64,000 nt of DNA, from assembly GCF_965198575.1 (NCBI RefSeq), contig NZ_OZ240671.1, positions 1,550,001 through 1,614,000 of the forward strand, in the 5' to 3' direction. The notes under the pieces were generated by a model that had not been told where the DNA came from, searched no databases, and saw nothing but the letters and a program-made list of their open reading frames with translations. The DNA is from Lichenicola sp965198575. Lineage in GTDB: Bacteria > Pseudomonadota > Alphaproteobacteria > Acetobacterales > Acetobacteraceae. Each line of letters begins with the position of its first letter. Position 1 is the stretch's first letter. Made by a program: the position numbers and the translations under genes. Positions 1-9,307 of the stretch are shown here, in pieces.

Positions 1-1510
1 TGCCGATCTCCTTGGTGGTGAAGAACGGCTCGAACGCGCGTGCGAGCGTGCGCGCATCCAGGCCGGAGCCGGTGTCGGCCACCGCCACCTCGACATAGGC
101 GCCGGGTGCCAGGGTGCGCTCGACCGCCAGGTCCTGTTCGAGATCGACGTTGCGACAGGTGACGGTGATCCGCCCCGCGGCACGGCCTGATCCGCCTGCC
201 TTGCCCGCCTGGATGATCGCGTCGCGAGCGTTGACGACGAGGTTCAGCACCGCCGACTCGAGTTGCGCCGGGTCGACCCGGACCGGATGGATCGCTGGCG
301 CGAACTCGAACACCAGCTCCACCGCCTCGCCGACCGCGCGCTTGGCGAGTGCCTCGAACTCGTGCAGCAGCCGGCGCGGGTCGAGCGTTTCGGGCCGCAG
401 CATCTGTCGGCGCGAGAAGGCCAGCAACTGCTGGGTCAGCTGCTCGCCACGCCTGGCCGCGGTCATGGCCGCTTCGGCCAGGCGCACCACCCGCTCGGTC
501 CGCTCGGGCTTGCGGATCACCATGTCGAGGCCGCCGACGATCACCGTCAGCAGGTTGTTGAAATCATGCGCGACGCCGCCGGTGAGCTGACCGATGGCCT
601 CCATCTTCTGCGCCTGGTGCAGCGCGTCCTCGGTCAGCCGCCGACCGGTGGTGTCCATGACGATCCCGGCCATGCGCACCGGCCTGCGCGCCGCACCACC
701 GCTCGCCTCCTCATACTCGACGCGGCCCTTGGCGACGATCCAGCGCACGCCATCGCCCGCCTGCTTGATCCGGCACTCGATGTCGAGCGTGCCGCTTTTC
801 AGCGCCTGGTCGAACGCGGCGGCCACCGGCATCCGGTCGTCCTCGATCACGGCTGAAAGGAACTCCCGGGCACCCCAGACTTCCTGGTGCTCGGTGAACC
901 CGAAGATCGCGTCGTGCTGCCCCGACCGTCGCGAGGTGTCGCTCACCAGGTCCAGGTCCCACGATCCCATGCCGGCACTATCGAGCGCGAAGGCCAGCGT
1001 CTCGTGCGCCGCCTCGAGCTCGCGCGTCCGCGCCGCCACCCGCTGCTCGAGTGTCTCGTTGAGCCGACGCAGCTCGGCTTCGGACCGCTCGCGCTCCTGC
1101 AGCATCCCGCGTGCCTGGTACTGCCGCCGCCGGGCCCGCAGCGCGCCCTCCGCACCACGCAGCAGCGTCTCGGCATTGATCGGCCGCTCGATCAGCATGA
1201 CGTTGCCGAGCCGTTCCAGGACCAGTGCGGCAGCCGGTGGACGGAGCCCGAGCTGCCTCGGCGCCAGCACGATGATCGGCAGATCCGACCAGGGCGGTTG
1301 CGCCTCGACCCAGTCGAGCAGCGGCTGCACGCCACCGGTCTCGAGGGCTTCCTCGGTGACCAGTACGCCCCCGACATCGCCGTCCAACTGGCTCCACAGC
1401 TCAGCCAGGCCCGGGCAGACGTCACAAACCAGGCCACCGCGCTCCAGCACCTGCGCGATGATCGCCGCATCCCGGCCGCGCGGCGCGAAGATGAGGAACC
1501 GTTCGGTCAC
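1..1510 (-). CDS. PAS-domain sensor histidine kinase with degenerate N-terminal receiver (3' end outside window)
   Basis: The frame reads from a GTG at 1510 to the window edge with no stop, so about 503 residues are visible and the end is missing. Residues 1-125 look like a receiver fold, but the strand that normally carries the phospho-acceptor Asp reads GVLVTEEAL, so this is probably a pseudo-receiver. A charged coiled coil follows (about 130-175), then a PAS domain (about 175-290), an H-box GGVAHDFNNLLTVI with His at about 315, and an ATPase domain with an N-box (NLVVNARDA) and a DTGSG G-box. The start overlaps the stop of the KaiC-like gene by 4 bases (GTGA), indicating translational coupling and a shared signalling role. 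The signal sensed is unknown. Confidence 0.85.
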   Translation of the reverse strand, partial: MTERFLIFAPRGRDAAIIAQVLERGGLVCDVCPGLAELWSQLDGDVGGVLVTEEALETGGVQPLLDWVEAQPPWSDLPIIVLAPRQLGLRPPAAALVLERLGNVMLIERPINAETLLRGAEGALRARRRQYQARGMLQERERSEAELRRLNETLEQRVAARTRELEAAHETLAFALDSAGMGSWDLDLVSDTSRRSGQHDAIFGFTEHQEVWGAREFLSAVIEDDRMPVAAAFDQALKSGTLDIECRIKQAGDGVRWIVAKGRVEYEEASGGAARRPVRMAGIVMDTTGRRLTEDALHQAQKMEAIGQLTGGVAHDFNNLLTVIVGGLDMVIRKPERTERVVRLAEAAMTAARRGEQLTQQLLAFSRRQMLRPETLDPRRLLHEFEALAKRAVGEAVELVFEFAPAIHPVRVDPAQLESAVLNLVVNARDAIIQAGKAGGSGRAAGRITVTCRNVDLEQDLAVERTLAPGAYVEVAVADTGSGLDARTLARAFEPFFTTKEIG

Positions 1511-3081
1511 GCTCCGGTCGAGCCGCCAGCGACACTGGTCCGCGACGCTTGCGGGCCCGCCTGGGGGCTCCCGTCCGCCTGCAGCATCGACGTCTCGCCG
1601 CGATAGGTCGGCAACCCGCTGAGCACGCCCTCGAAGTCGCGCAACGCCTCGCCCACCTGCAATCCGCCGGAACCGAGCCTGAATTCGCGGATGCTGTGCT
1701 CGTGGCGGCTGGTCCGGCTCTTCAGCACCGAGATCGCGGTCCGCACCTCGCCATGCGCCTCGAAGAAGCGGAACAGCAGGATGCTGTCGCTGAGGTAGCT
1801 CAGGTCGAAGTCGGCGCGGACCTCACCGACCAGACCGTGCTGGCCCAGGATCATCAGCGTCTTCACGCCGCGCTGGTTCAGGTAGTTCAGCAGCTCGTGC
1901 AGCTGCAGGATGAGGTACTGCTCGCCCGGCATCGCGTGCTGGTAGGCGTTCAGGCTGTCGACCACGAGCATGCTGGAGCCGTGCAACTCGACCGCTTCAC
2001 GCACCCGGCAGGCGAACTCGCCGGGCGACAACTCCGCCGTGTCGATCTGCTGGATGGTGAGCAGGCCGCTCTCGACATAGGACCGCAGATCCATGCCGAG
2101 CGAGGCGCTGCGCTCCATGAGCGTGTGCAGGCCCTCGTCGAACAGGTAGTACGTCGCCCGCTCGCCACGCTCGAGTGCGGCCAGCACGCAGCGCACCGCG
2201 GTCGTGGTCTTGCCGGCGCCCGACGGACCGGTGAGCAACGTGTTGGTGCCGCTGACCAGGCCGCCGCCCAGCAGCGCATCGAGGCCGGCATTGCCGGTGC
2301 TGGACGATACGTCGGCGCGGTCCCGGCGATGCGCGGCAGCAACCAGCCGAGGGAACAGGATCAGGCCACCGGTATCGAGCCGGAAGTCGTGATAGCCGCC
2401 GAGGAACTTGACGCCGCGCATCTTGATGACGCGCAGCCGCCGCCGCTCGGAACCGAAATCGCGCGGCACCTGCTCGAGCGAGATGACGCCGTGCGCGATG
2501 CTGTGCAGCTGCAGGTCGGTGGGCTCGGAGGTGCGATCGTCGAGCAGCAGCACGGTGCATTGCCGGCTGGCAAAGAACTGCTTGAACGCCAGGATCTGAC
2601 GCCGGTAGCGCAACGGGTTCTGCGCCAGCAACCGCATCTCGGACAGGCTGTCGAACACCACACGCGACGGCCGCAGCGCCTCGACCTGCTGCATCACCGC
2701 ACGCGTGGTCTCGCCGAGCTCCACTTCCGAGGGGTGCAGGATCGACTGCTCGCTGTCCGGATCGAGCCCGGCCTCGTCGACCAGCTCGAACAGCGACAGC
2801 GCGTCCAGCGACCAGCCATGCGTGGCCGCGACCGCCCGCAGCTCCTCGGCGGTTTCCGACAGCGTGATGTAGAGGCCAACCTCGCCACGCTTGGCGCCCT
2901 CGAGCAGGAACTGCAGCGACAGGGTGGTCTTGCCGGTGCCGGGGGTGCCCTCGACCAGATAGACACGGTCCCGCGTCAGGCCGCCATTCAGGATGTCGTC
3001 GAGGCCGGCAATTCCGGTAGCGACACGCGAATCGTCCGGCTGGGGGACGGCAGGCGCGGGTCCGGTAATCGCGGCAGGCAT
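1507..3081 (-). CDS. kaiC: KaiC-like tandem RecA-fold ATPase
   Basis: 524 residues with two KaiC domains. Walker A motifs are GTPGTGKT (about 45-52) and GPSGAGKT (about 285-292). Walker B-like strands are VVFDS (about 141-145) and MLVVDS (about 371-376). In the second domain the stretch matching the cyanobacterial phosphorylation loop reads RADFDLSYLSDS: Ser428 lies at the S431 position, the T432 position is Tyr, and the T426 position is Ala. The catalytic Glu pairs of KaiC appear as SE and DE. No kaiA or kaiB lies nearby. The gene is coupled to a histidine kinase, as in many non-cyanobacterial KaiC loci. This suggests an ATP-dependent signalling switch rather than a full clock; that role is inference. 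The family assignment is firm. Confidence 0.9.
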   Translation of the reverse strand: MPAAITGPAPAVPQPDDSRVATGIAGLDDILNGGLTRDRVYLVEGTPGTGKTTLSLQFLLEGAKRGEVGLYITLSETAEELRAVAATHGWSLDALSLFELVDEAGLDPDSEQSILHPSEVELGETTRAVMQQVEALRPSRVVFDSLSEMRLLAQNPLRYRRQILAFKQFFASRQCTVLLLDDRTSEPTDLQLHSIAHGVISLEQVPRDFGSERRRLRVIKMRGVKFLGGYHDFRLDTGGLILFPRLVAAAHRRDRADVSSSTGNAGLDALLGGGLVSGTNTLLTGPSGAGKTTTAVRCVLAALERGERATYYLFDEGLHTLMERSASLGMDLRSYVESGLLTIQQIDTAELSPGEFACRVREAVELHGSSMLVVDSLNAYQHAMPGEQYLILQLHELLNYLNQRGVKTLMILGQHGLVGEVRADFDLSYLSDSILLFRFFEAHGEVRTAISVLKSRTSRHEHSIREFRLGSGGLQVGEALRDFEGVLSGLPTYRGETSMLQADGSPQAGPQASRTSVAGGSTGA

Positions 3082-3148
3082 AGGCAGATGTTCCCGGTGA
3101 CAGGGGTTCGCGTGCGGAATGCGGCAACGCGCCAGACCGCGACGCGGA

Positions 3149-6100
3149 TCAGTACTGGAACTGATATTTCAGTGCGACCGAACTGCCGGGGTCGTTTTCC
3201 GGGGTGATGATGCCGGTGGTGGCGCCGCCGGTGCCGACATTGGTCTGCAGCTTCAGCCGCTTCGTCAGGTCGATCTGCACCTGGGCCTGGCTGCCGCCGC
3301 CGCTGGTCGCCTGCTTGGCCCCCACATACACGCCGCGGGCCACGTACTTGCCGGCCTCGACGCTGGCACTGTTGCTGCTCGTGCCACTGCCGCTGCCGAC
3401 CGAGAGGCGGTCGAGCCCCAGCGTCTTGCGCACCGTTCCGAGCGGATCGAAGCCACCACCGGAACCGCTCAGCGACGCCAGCGCCGCCGCCACCTGGGCG
3501 ATCTGCAAGGCGCTCAGGGACTTCGCATCCTGGCCGAACAGCAGCAGCGCCAACACCTGGTCCTGCGGCAGCGATGGGGTCGAGGTCAGGGTGATCTTGG
3601 GCGCGTCGGCATAGCCGCCGACATTGAGCCGGGCGATGGTCGAGCTCACCACGCTCTCGGCGACGAAATCGAGCGTCGGATCGATCTTGTGGGTGACGCC
3701 GGTGCCGTTGAAGCCGACCTGGCCCTTGGTGAAGGTCAGCGAGATGCCGGCCAGGTCGAAGGTGCCGCGTCGCATGTTGAACGCGCCACTGACCGCCGGC
3801 GCCGAGGAGGTGCCGCCGACATGCAGGGTGCCGCCGAGCTCGGCATCCAGCCCGTGGCCGCGCACGAAGATCTGGCCGGGCGCATTCAGGGTGAGGTCGA
3901 GCCCGATCAGCGACGTCGCCGGGGCGGTTGCGACCGGTGCCGGCTTGTCGCCGGGACGGATCACCTTGAGCTGGGCCACGGATGGCGGCAGGCCGTTCGG
4001 GATGTTGATCGAGGCGCTGTCGACGGTGAGAGTGCCGCCGACATCGAGGCGGCCGCTGGCCTGGCCGTGCGCGCGGATGTCGGCGTCCAGCACCGCGGTC
4101 AGCAGGTCGCTCGACAACGGCCGGGCGTTCCTGGCGGTGATGTGCAGATCGACCGGCAGCCCGGGCACCAGCGCGCCGACCGTGCCGCTGGCGCCGATGG
4201 TGCCGCCGCCGGCATGGGCGGTGAAGTTGGCGATCGTCAGGCTCTGCCCGGCGGCCTGGATCAGCCCGCTCATGTCGGTGAGCCGGACCCCTTGCGCGTA
4301 ATCCTGGAAGCCGCCGCCGGCGAGCTGGATGGTGCCGTCGAGGCGCGGCGCCTGCACGGTGCCGGACACGCCGAGGGCCAGGGTGATGTGGCCGTTCACC
4401 TGGCGGCCCTGTGCGCCGAGGATCGCGTTGGCCAGGGACAGGTTGACGGCGCCGTTCGCCCGCAGCGCCAGCGGTCCGGTGGCGGAGGTCGGCGCGGTGC
4501 CGCCAAGGCTGAGCGCCACGTCCCGCCCGGCATCGAGGTGGACATCGACACGGGCACTGCCGCCACCGAGCCCGACATTGGCCAGCAGCGTCGCCGGCGG
4601 CAGCGAGGCGGCGGGACCGGTGCGCAGATGCAGGCCGTTGCCGGTCAGGTGGATCGTGCCCTCGGGCCGGCTGGTGGTGCCGGTCAGGCGCGCCTGTGCG
4701 GCGATCACGCCGACGGCGTCGAGGGTTGGCGCGAACGGGTGAGCCAGTGCCGGCGTCACGTTCGCGAGTGTGGCGGTCAGGTCGAGCCGCGGCATGATCT
4801 TGCCGGCCACGTCCAGGGTCGCCGGCGCGGCACCGGGGGGTGCGACCGAAAGCCGCAGCCGATCGACCGACATTTGTTGGCCGAAGCCGATCCGGGTCGG
4901 TCCGAGCAGATGCACGACCTCGCCCTTTGCCGTCGCCTCGAGCCGGCCGATCGCCACCTGCTTGTGCGGCAGGTCCAGCCGCAGCGCGGTGTCGAGCTGG
5001 GCCGGGGCACCTGCGACGTTCTGCAGCGACGCCTGCGCCGCCACGTCCAGGGCGGTTTGCGGCCCGCGTGCGGTGGCGTGCGCCATGCCGGTGATGGCGC
5101 CGGCCTGGATCCCGGTGGCGTCCAGCTTCAGGTCCACCGAGGGGGCGGCGATCGGATCATCCACGGTGCCGGCGAGCAGCAGCCGGCCGACATGGTCTGT
5201 CCTGATGCCGCCATCGGCGCGGACGTCGAGGGTGACGCGCGGGGCCGCACCGGCTGCCTGCGTGGTGCGGATGCCGGCCTGCACGCTGCCGGCGACCGGC
5301 TGGCCGATCACCGGCGCCAGGTCGGCGAGCCGCGTCATGCGGACGTCCAGCGTGCCGAGCGGCAGCTTCGCACCGGCCGGCAGCGTCATGTCGGCATGGC
5401 CGGTGGTGCTCTTCCAGGAGAGCGCGTCGAGCGTCAGGTGCAGCGCGCCGTTGGCGAGCTTGGCGGCCTCGGCCTTGAGCGACAGCGGCGCCCGGTCGAG
5501 CGTGCCGGTCAGCGCGACGGTGCCTTGCGGCGCCGAGGGCAGGTGCTGCGCGTCGAGCAGCAGGTGCAGCGGGCCGGTCGCCATCGTGGCGGTGCCCGGA
5601 TTGCCGTCGGCGGTGACGTGCGCGGCGAGGTCCGTGGATGGTCCGGTGGCGGTTCCGGCGAGCGTCAGGGCACCGCGCAGGCTCGGCAGCGCGCGTTCCA
5701 GCGCCGGCAAGGCGAGGCTGAATTGCGCGTCCAGGACGTTGGAGCGGTCGGTGCCGGAGGCGGTGAGGTGCAGCGCCTGGCCATCGAGCTTCAGCTGGTG
5801 GAGCACCAGGTCGGCGCCATCCTTGCCGGCGGCGAGCGAGATCTGCCCCGCCTGCCCGATCAGCCCCACCGCCTGCGGCTGGCCGCCGGTGATCGCCAGC
5901 GGACCGTCGATCGTCACGTCCGCCTTCGGCCCGGCCAGGGACAGCCCGACATCGAGCCTGGTGTGGCCGGCGAGCATGACCCCACCGGCGGCGGCGAGCG
6001 GCGCCAGGTCCGGCAGCGTCACCACCAGTTGGCCGTGCAGGGGTGCCGCCGTGATGATCCGCCCGGTGATGCCGGCGAGCGGATGCGACACGACGAGATC

Positions 6101-7285
6101 CAGCGGTCGGCCGCTTGCGTGCGGATCGAGCGTCGCATCGAGGGTCAGCGGATCGGCCGCAAGCAGGAGCGGCTTCGGACCCGGAATGCGGATGCCCTCG
6201 GCCACCGCGTGCAGATGCACCGGCCCGGTATTCTCGGCACCGTCGAAGCGCGCGGTCAGACGCTCGAGCCCGGCGCCGGCGGCGGACAGCTCGTCCAGCA
6301 CGAGGTTGCCCTGGCCGGCCGGTGCCTGCGGAGTGCCCTGCAGGTGCGCGTCGAGGGCGACCCGGTTCCAGGCGATCCCGGGCATCGGCTGCATCGCCGG
6401 GGCATGGGCGTGCAGCTGCAGGTCGAAATGCGGCTGCACCAGGTCGAGCGTGCCGCGGGCGGCAAGCGTCAACACGCCGGTGGCCGGAGCGCCCGCGGTG
6501 GCGGCAAGCACGAGCGCCGAGCTGTCCTGCGGCCCGTCGAGATCGAGCGACACGCTCATCGGATCGAGGATCGGCAAGTGTGCGAGTGCGGCGACAAAGC
6601 CGCCGGCGGGATCGTCGACCTTGGCATGCAGTGCCAGCCGGCCGGGCGACACCAGCGCCGTCAGCCCGACATGGCCCGGATGGTCGAGCCGCTGCAGCGA
6701 CAGGGCGATGTCGGTGCTCGGCAGCGTCGCCACCGAGGCGCCGCTCAGGATCGGCGCCAGGTCGGCAATCCGGGCGTGGCCGTCGATCGCCGCACTCACC
6801 GCGGTTCCGGCCACCGGGGCGCCGATATCGATGCGGTCCACCACCAGCCGGTCGATCTGCACGCCGAGATGCAGGCCGCTCTTCTGCCCCGGCTTGGCGG
6901 GCGGCGCCGGCTTGGCGTTCGGGTTCGGCACGGCCAGGCGCGACACCTCGATCCGGTCGGCCCGCGCCAGCTCGACATGCGCGTCGAGGCCGAGCAGCCG
7001 CAGCGGCGACCAGTCCAGCATCAGGTGGTCGATCGCCAGCCAGGTGCCGCGCGTGTCGTTCACCTCGACCCGGTCGACCGTCAGCGCATCCGGGAACCGC
7101 CCGCCGAGGCCGTGCAGCGTGACCAGCCCGCCGGTCAGCCCCGCCGCCTGGCGCTCGATCAGCCGCCGACCAGGCCCGGTATTGGCGCCGACCAGCAGCA
7201 CCGCCAGCAGCAGCACGACCAGCGCCACCGGCACACCGACCAGCAGCCCGACCACCCAGGCGACGATCCGCAGCGGACGACGCAT
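3149..7285 (-). CDS. tamB: Translocation and assembly module inner-membrane protein TamB
   Basis: 1378 residues. One N-terminal membrane anchor (about residues 8-32, IVAWVVGLLVGVPVALVVLL) precedes a very long, repetitive beta-rich periplasmic region. The C-terminal DUF490/TamB domain ends in KYQFQY with a terminal aromatic residue. TamB spans the periplasm and works with the Omp85 protein TamA in outer-membrane protein insertion and lipid transport. The ATG overlaps the tamA stop (ATGA), so the pair is one coupled operon in the usual order. A long open frame on the opposite strand is a high-GC shadow. Length is near the upper end for the family. Confidence 0.93.
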   Translation of the reverse strand: MRRPLRIVAWVVGLLVGVPVALVVLLLAVLLVGANTGPGRRLIERQAAGLTGGLVTLHGLGGRFPDALTVDRVEVNDTRGTWLAIDHLMLDWSPLRLLGLDAHVELARADRIEVSRLAVPNPNAKPAPPAKPGQKSGLHLGVQIDRLVVDRIDIGAPVAGTAVSAAIDGHARIADLAPILSGASVATLPSTDIALSLQRLDHPGHVGLTALVSPGRLALHAKVDDPAGGFVAALAHLPILDPMSVSLDLDGPQDSSALVLAATAGAPATGVLTLAARGTLDLVQPHFDLQLHAHAPAMQPMPGIAWNRVALDAHLQGTPQAPAGQGNLVLDELSAAGAGLERLTARFDGAENTGPVHLHAVAEGIRIPGPKPLLLAADPLTLDATLDPHASGRPLDLVVSHPLAGITGRIITAAPLHGQLVVTLPDLAPLAAAGGVMLAGHTRLDVGLSLAGPKADVTIDGPLAITGGQPQAVGLIGQAGQISLAAGKDGADLVLHQLKLDGQALHLTASGTDRSNVLDAQFSLALPALERALPSLRGALTLAGTATGPSTDLAAHVTADGNPGTATMATGPLHLLLDAQHLPSAPQGTVALTGTLDRAPLSLKAEAAKLANGALHLTLDALSWKSTTGHADMTLPAGAKLPLGTLDVRMTRLADLAPVIGQPVAGSVQAGIRTTQAAGAAPRVTLDVRADGGIRTDHVGRLLLAGTVDDPIAAPSVDLKLDATGIQAGAITGMAHATARGPQTALDVAAQASLQNVAGAPAQLDTALRLDLPHKQVAIGRLEATAKGEVVHLLGPTRIGFGQQMSVDRLRLSVAPPGAAPATLDVAGKIMPRLDLTATLANVTPALAHPFAPTLDAVGVIAAQARLTGTTSRPEGTIHLTGNGLHLRTGPAASLPPATLLANVGLGGGSARVDVHLDAGRDVALSLGGTAPTSATGPLALRANGAVNLSLANAILGAQGRQVNGHITLALGVSGTVQAPRLDGTIQLAGGGFQDYAQGVRLTDMSGLIQAAGQSLTIANFTAHAGGGTIGASGTVGALVPGLPVDLHITARNARPLSSDLLTAVLDADIRAHGQASGRLDVGGTLTVDSASINIPNGLPPSVAQLKVIRPGDKPAPVATAPATSLIGLDLTLNAPGQIFVRGHGLDAELGGTLHVGGTSSAPAVSGAFNMRRGTFDLAGISLTFTKGQVGFNGTGVTHKIDPTLDFVAESVVSSTIARLNVGGYADAPKITLTSTPSLPQDQVLALLLFGQDAKSLSALQIAQVAAALASLSGSGGGFDPLGTVRKTLGLDRLSVGSGSGTSSNSASVEAGKYVARGVYVGAKQATSGGGSQAQVQIDLTKRLKLQTNVGTGGATTGIITPENDPGSSVALKYQFQY

Positions 7286-9129
7286 CAGAACGCCTCCCCG
7301 AGGCCGATATAGAGCTCGAACGTGTCGCCGCCGGGCGGCTTGTTCAGCGGCACCGCGACATCGAGCCGGATCGGCCCGATCGGCGTGTAGTAGCGGCCGC
7401 CGACACCGGCCCCGACCCTGAGCGTGCCCCCGAACGGCGCGCTGCTGTCCGACACCTGGCCGGCATCGGCGAACGCGGCCACCCCGAAGCTCTTGCCGAT
7501 GCGCTGGCGGAACTCGACCGTGCCGGCATCCACCGACGTGCCGCCGACCGGGTAGCCGTCGGCGAACAGCGGCCCGACGCCCTGGTACTTGTAGCCGCGC
7601 ACGGTGCCGCTGCCGCCGGCATAGAGCCGCTGGTCCGGCGGCAGCTCGAACGTGGTGGCGCCCTGCACCGTGCCGACCACCCCGCGGACTGCGATCACGC
7701 TGCGCCCGGGGGCGGCGAGGCCGATCCGGTGCAGGTCGAAATAGGTCGAGACGGTGCTCTGCAGGATGGTGAAGAAGGTATCGCCGCCCTGGTTGTTGCT
7801 GGTGCTGTCGCCGGATCCGGAGCCGAGGCTGTAGCTCGGTGTCGCGTCGATCGAGATGCGGAAGCCGTGCGTCGGGTCGTCGAGCGGGTTGGCGAGGTGG
7901 GTGCTGTCGTAGTTGGCGGCGATCGGGACAAAGGCCAGCGTGTAGCTGCGCGAGACCCCCTCCTGGAGGATGCGCTCCTGCTCGGCGCCGACGCCGGCGG
8001 AGATGGTCCAGCTGGTCGAGATCTTGCGGTTGATCGTCGCGCGTACGAGCAAGGCGGTTTGGTTGTAGGCCTGCAGGTCCTGCTTCAGGCCTTCGACGCG
8101 CAGGTCGAGCGACTGGTTGCGGCGGTAGAAGTCGGGCTTCAGCAGGTCGGCATAGACGTCGTAGCCGAGCCCCTGCTGCGAGGTGCCGCCGAGGCCCGTC
8201 AGCAGCGCCGCCAGATCCAGCTTCTCGGCCTCGCCGAACAGGTTGTGGTGCGTCCAGGTGACACCGGCGCTGCCACCCAGATCGGTCGAGTAGCCGGCCT
8301 GCAGGGCGACCGTGTGGCGCAGCGCCTCGGTGAAATCGAAGGTGATCGGCAGGCTGCCGTCCGGCGCCACGGCCTGCGCAGCACTCACGCCCACACTGGA
8401 GAACACGCCGAGCGACGCCAGGTCCTGCCGCGCCGCCTCGATTTTGCTTGGCTGGTAGAGCTGCCCCTGATGCACCAGCAGCTCGCGGCGCACGAAGCCG
8501 GGATCGACCCGCTTCAGCCCGGCCAGGTGGATCGCGCCGATATCGACCCGAGGCCCCGGCTTGGCGCTGGCGACGATGTCCAGCGTGCGGGTCCCCGGCC
8601 GCAGATAGGCGACCGGCGGGTCCACGGTGGCGAAGGCGTGACCCTCCTCCTCCAACGCGGTCTGCAGCCGCCCGCTGGCGGCCAGCACGTCGGACGCCAC
8701 CGCCGGCTGGCCGGACGTCAGGCCGAATGCCGCCTGTTCCGGCCCGGACAGCACGACCCCCGGCGGCAGCTTCAGGGTGACGGTGCCGACATGGAACAGC
8801 GGTCCGCGGCCGATTGCGATGCGGATCGGCGCCACGGTCCCCTTCGGCAGGGCCGCCAGCAGGTCGGGGAGGGCCGGGTCGGTGACAGGATGCCCGGCGA
8901 CGCTGATGTCGATATGGCCGTCATAATACCCGAAGCTTTCCAGCGCGGTGCGCAGCCGGGCGACGTCGGCGCGGGCACGGCCGGCAAGTGCGAACGGACC
9001 GACCGCCTGGGTTTTCTGCAGGCTGACCAGGCTGGACGAGCCCTTGATCGCGCCGTCCAGCGCGGCGTCCCCGGTCGGCTGGATGCTGACCTTGTAGGGT
9101 TGCGGGTCGGCGGCCACGGCCGATCCCAC
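7285..9129 (-). CDS. tamA: Omp85-family outer-membrane translocase TamA
   Basis: 614 residues from the GTG at 9129: POTRA-like N-terminal half, then an Omp85 beta-barrel ending in Phe (LYIGLGEAF), as expected of an outer-membrane protein. Partner of TamB, with which it overlaps. The annotated start leaves only VGSAVAADPQ at the N-terminus. The same frame is open upstream to a TGA at 9234-9232 and encodes a convincing signal peptide (VKLAGHLVAGIAALTAVGSA, then AVAAD). No ATG, GTG or TTG lies in that upstream part; a CTG at 9225-9223 is the only plausible initiator. So either translation starts at CTG, or a frameshift or base error separates a normal start from the gene. Confidence 0.88.
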   Translation of the reverse strand: MGSAVAADPQPYKVSIQPTGDAALDGAIKGSSSLVSLQKTQAVGPFALAGRARADVARLRTALESFGYYDGHIDISVAGHPVTDPALPDLLAALPKGTVAPIRIAIGRGPLFHVGTVTLKLPPGVVLSGPEQAAFGLTSGQPAVASDVLAASGRLQTALEEEGHAFATVDPPVAYLRPGTRTLDIVASAKPGPRVDIGAIHLAGLKRVDPGFVRRELLVHQGQLYQPSKIEAARQDLASLGVFSSVGVSAAQAVAPDGSLPITFDFTEALRHTVALQAGYSTDLGGSAGVTWTHHNLFGEAEKLDLAALLTGLGGTSQQGLGYDVYADLLKPDFYRRNQSLDLRVEGLKQDLQAYNQTALLVRATINRKISTSWTISAGVGAEQERILQEGVSRSYTLAFVPIAANYDSTHLANPLDDPTHGFRISIDATPSYSLGSGSGDSTSNNQGGDTFFTILQSTVSTYFDLHRIGLAAPGRSVIAVRGVVGTVQGATTFELPPDQRLYAGGSGTVRGYKYQGVGPLFADGYPVGGTSVDAGTVEFRQRIGKSFGVAAFADAGQVSDSSAPFGGTLRVGAGVGGRYYTPIGPIRLDVAVPLNKPPGGDTFELYIGLGEAF

Positions 9130-9307
9130 CGCGGTCAGCGCGGCGATCCCGGCGACAAGATGGCCTGCGAGCTTGACCGAGGACTGATGGCGGATGCGGC
9201 AGGACTTGTCGGCACGTACAGCCAGGGCGCGTCATCCTCGATTCAGGAAATTTCTGTAGCACCGCGTGAGATTGTCGTCCCACCCCTAATCACGCTATGT
9301 CGAGCCG

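Noticed and set aside
1549..3207. Plus-strand open frame of 552 codons opposite the KaiC-like gene
   Set aside because: Antisense shadow with no recognisable motif; the minus-strand protein has two clear Walker A sites.
3119..7421. Very long plus-strand open frames opposite tamB (about 1400 and 880 codons)
   Set aside because: They mirror tamB on the other strand, are Arg/Gly/Gln- or Ser/Ala-rich, have no domains, and arise from the high third-position GC of the real gene.
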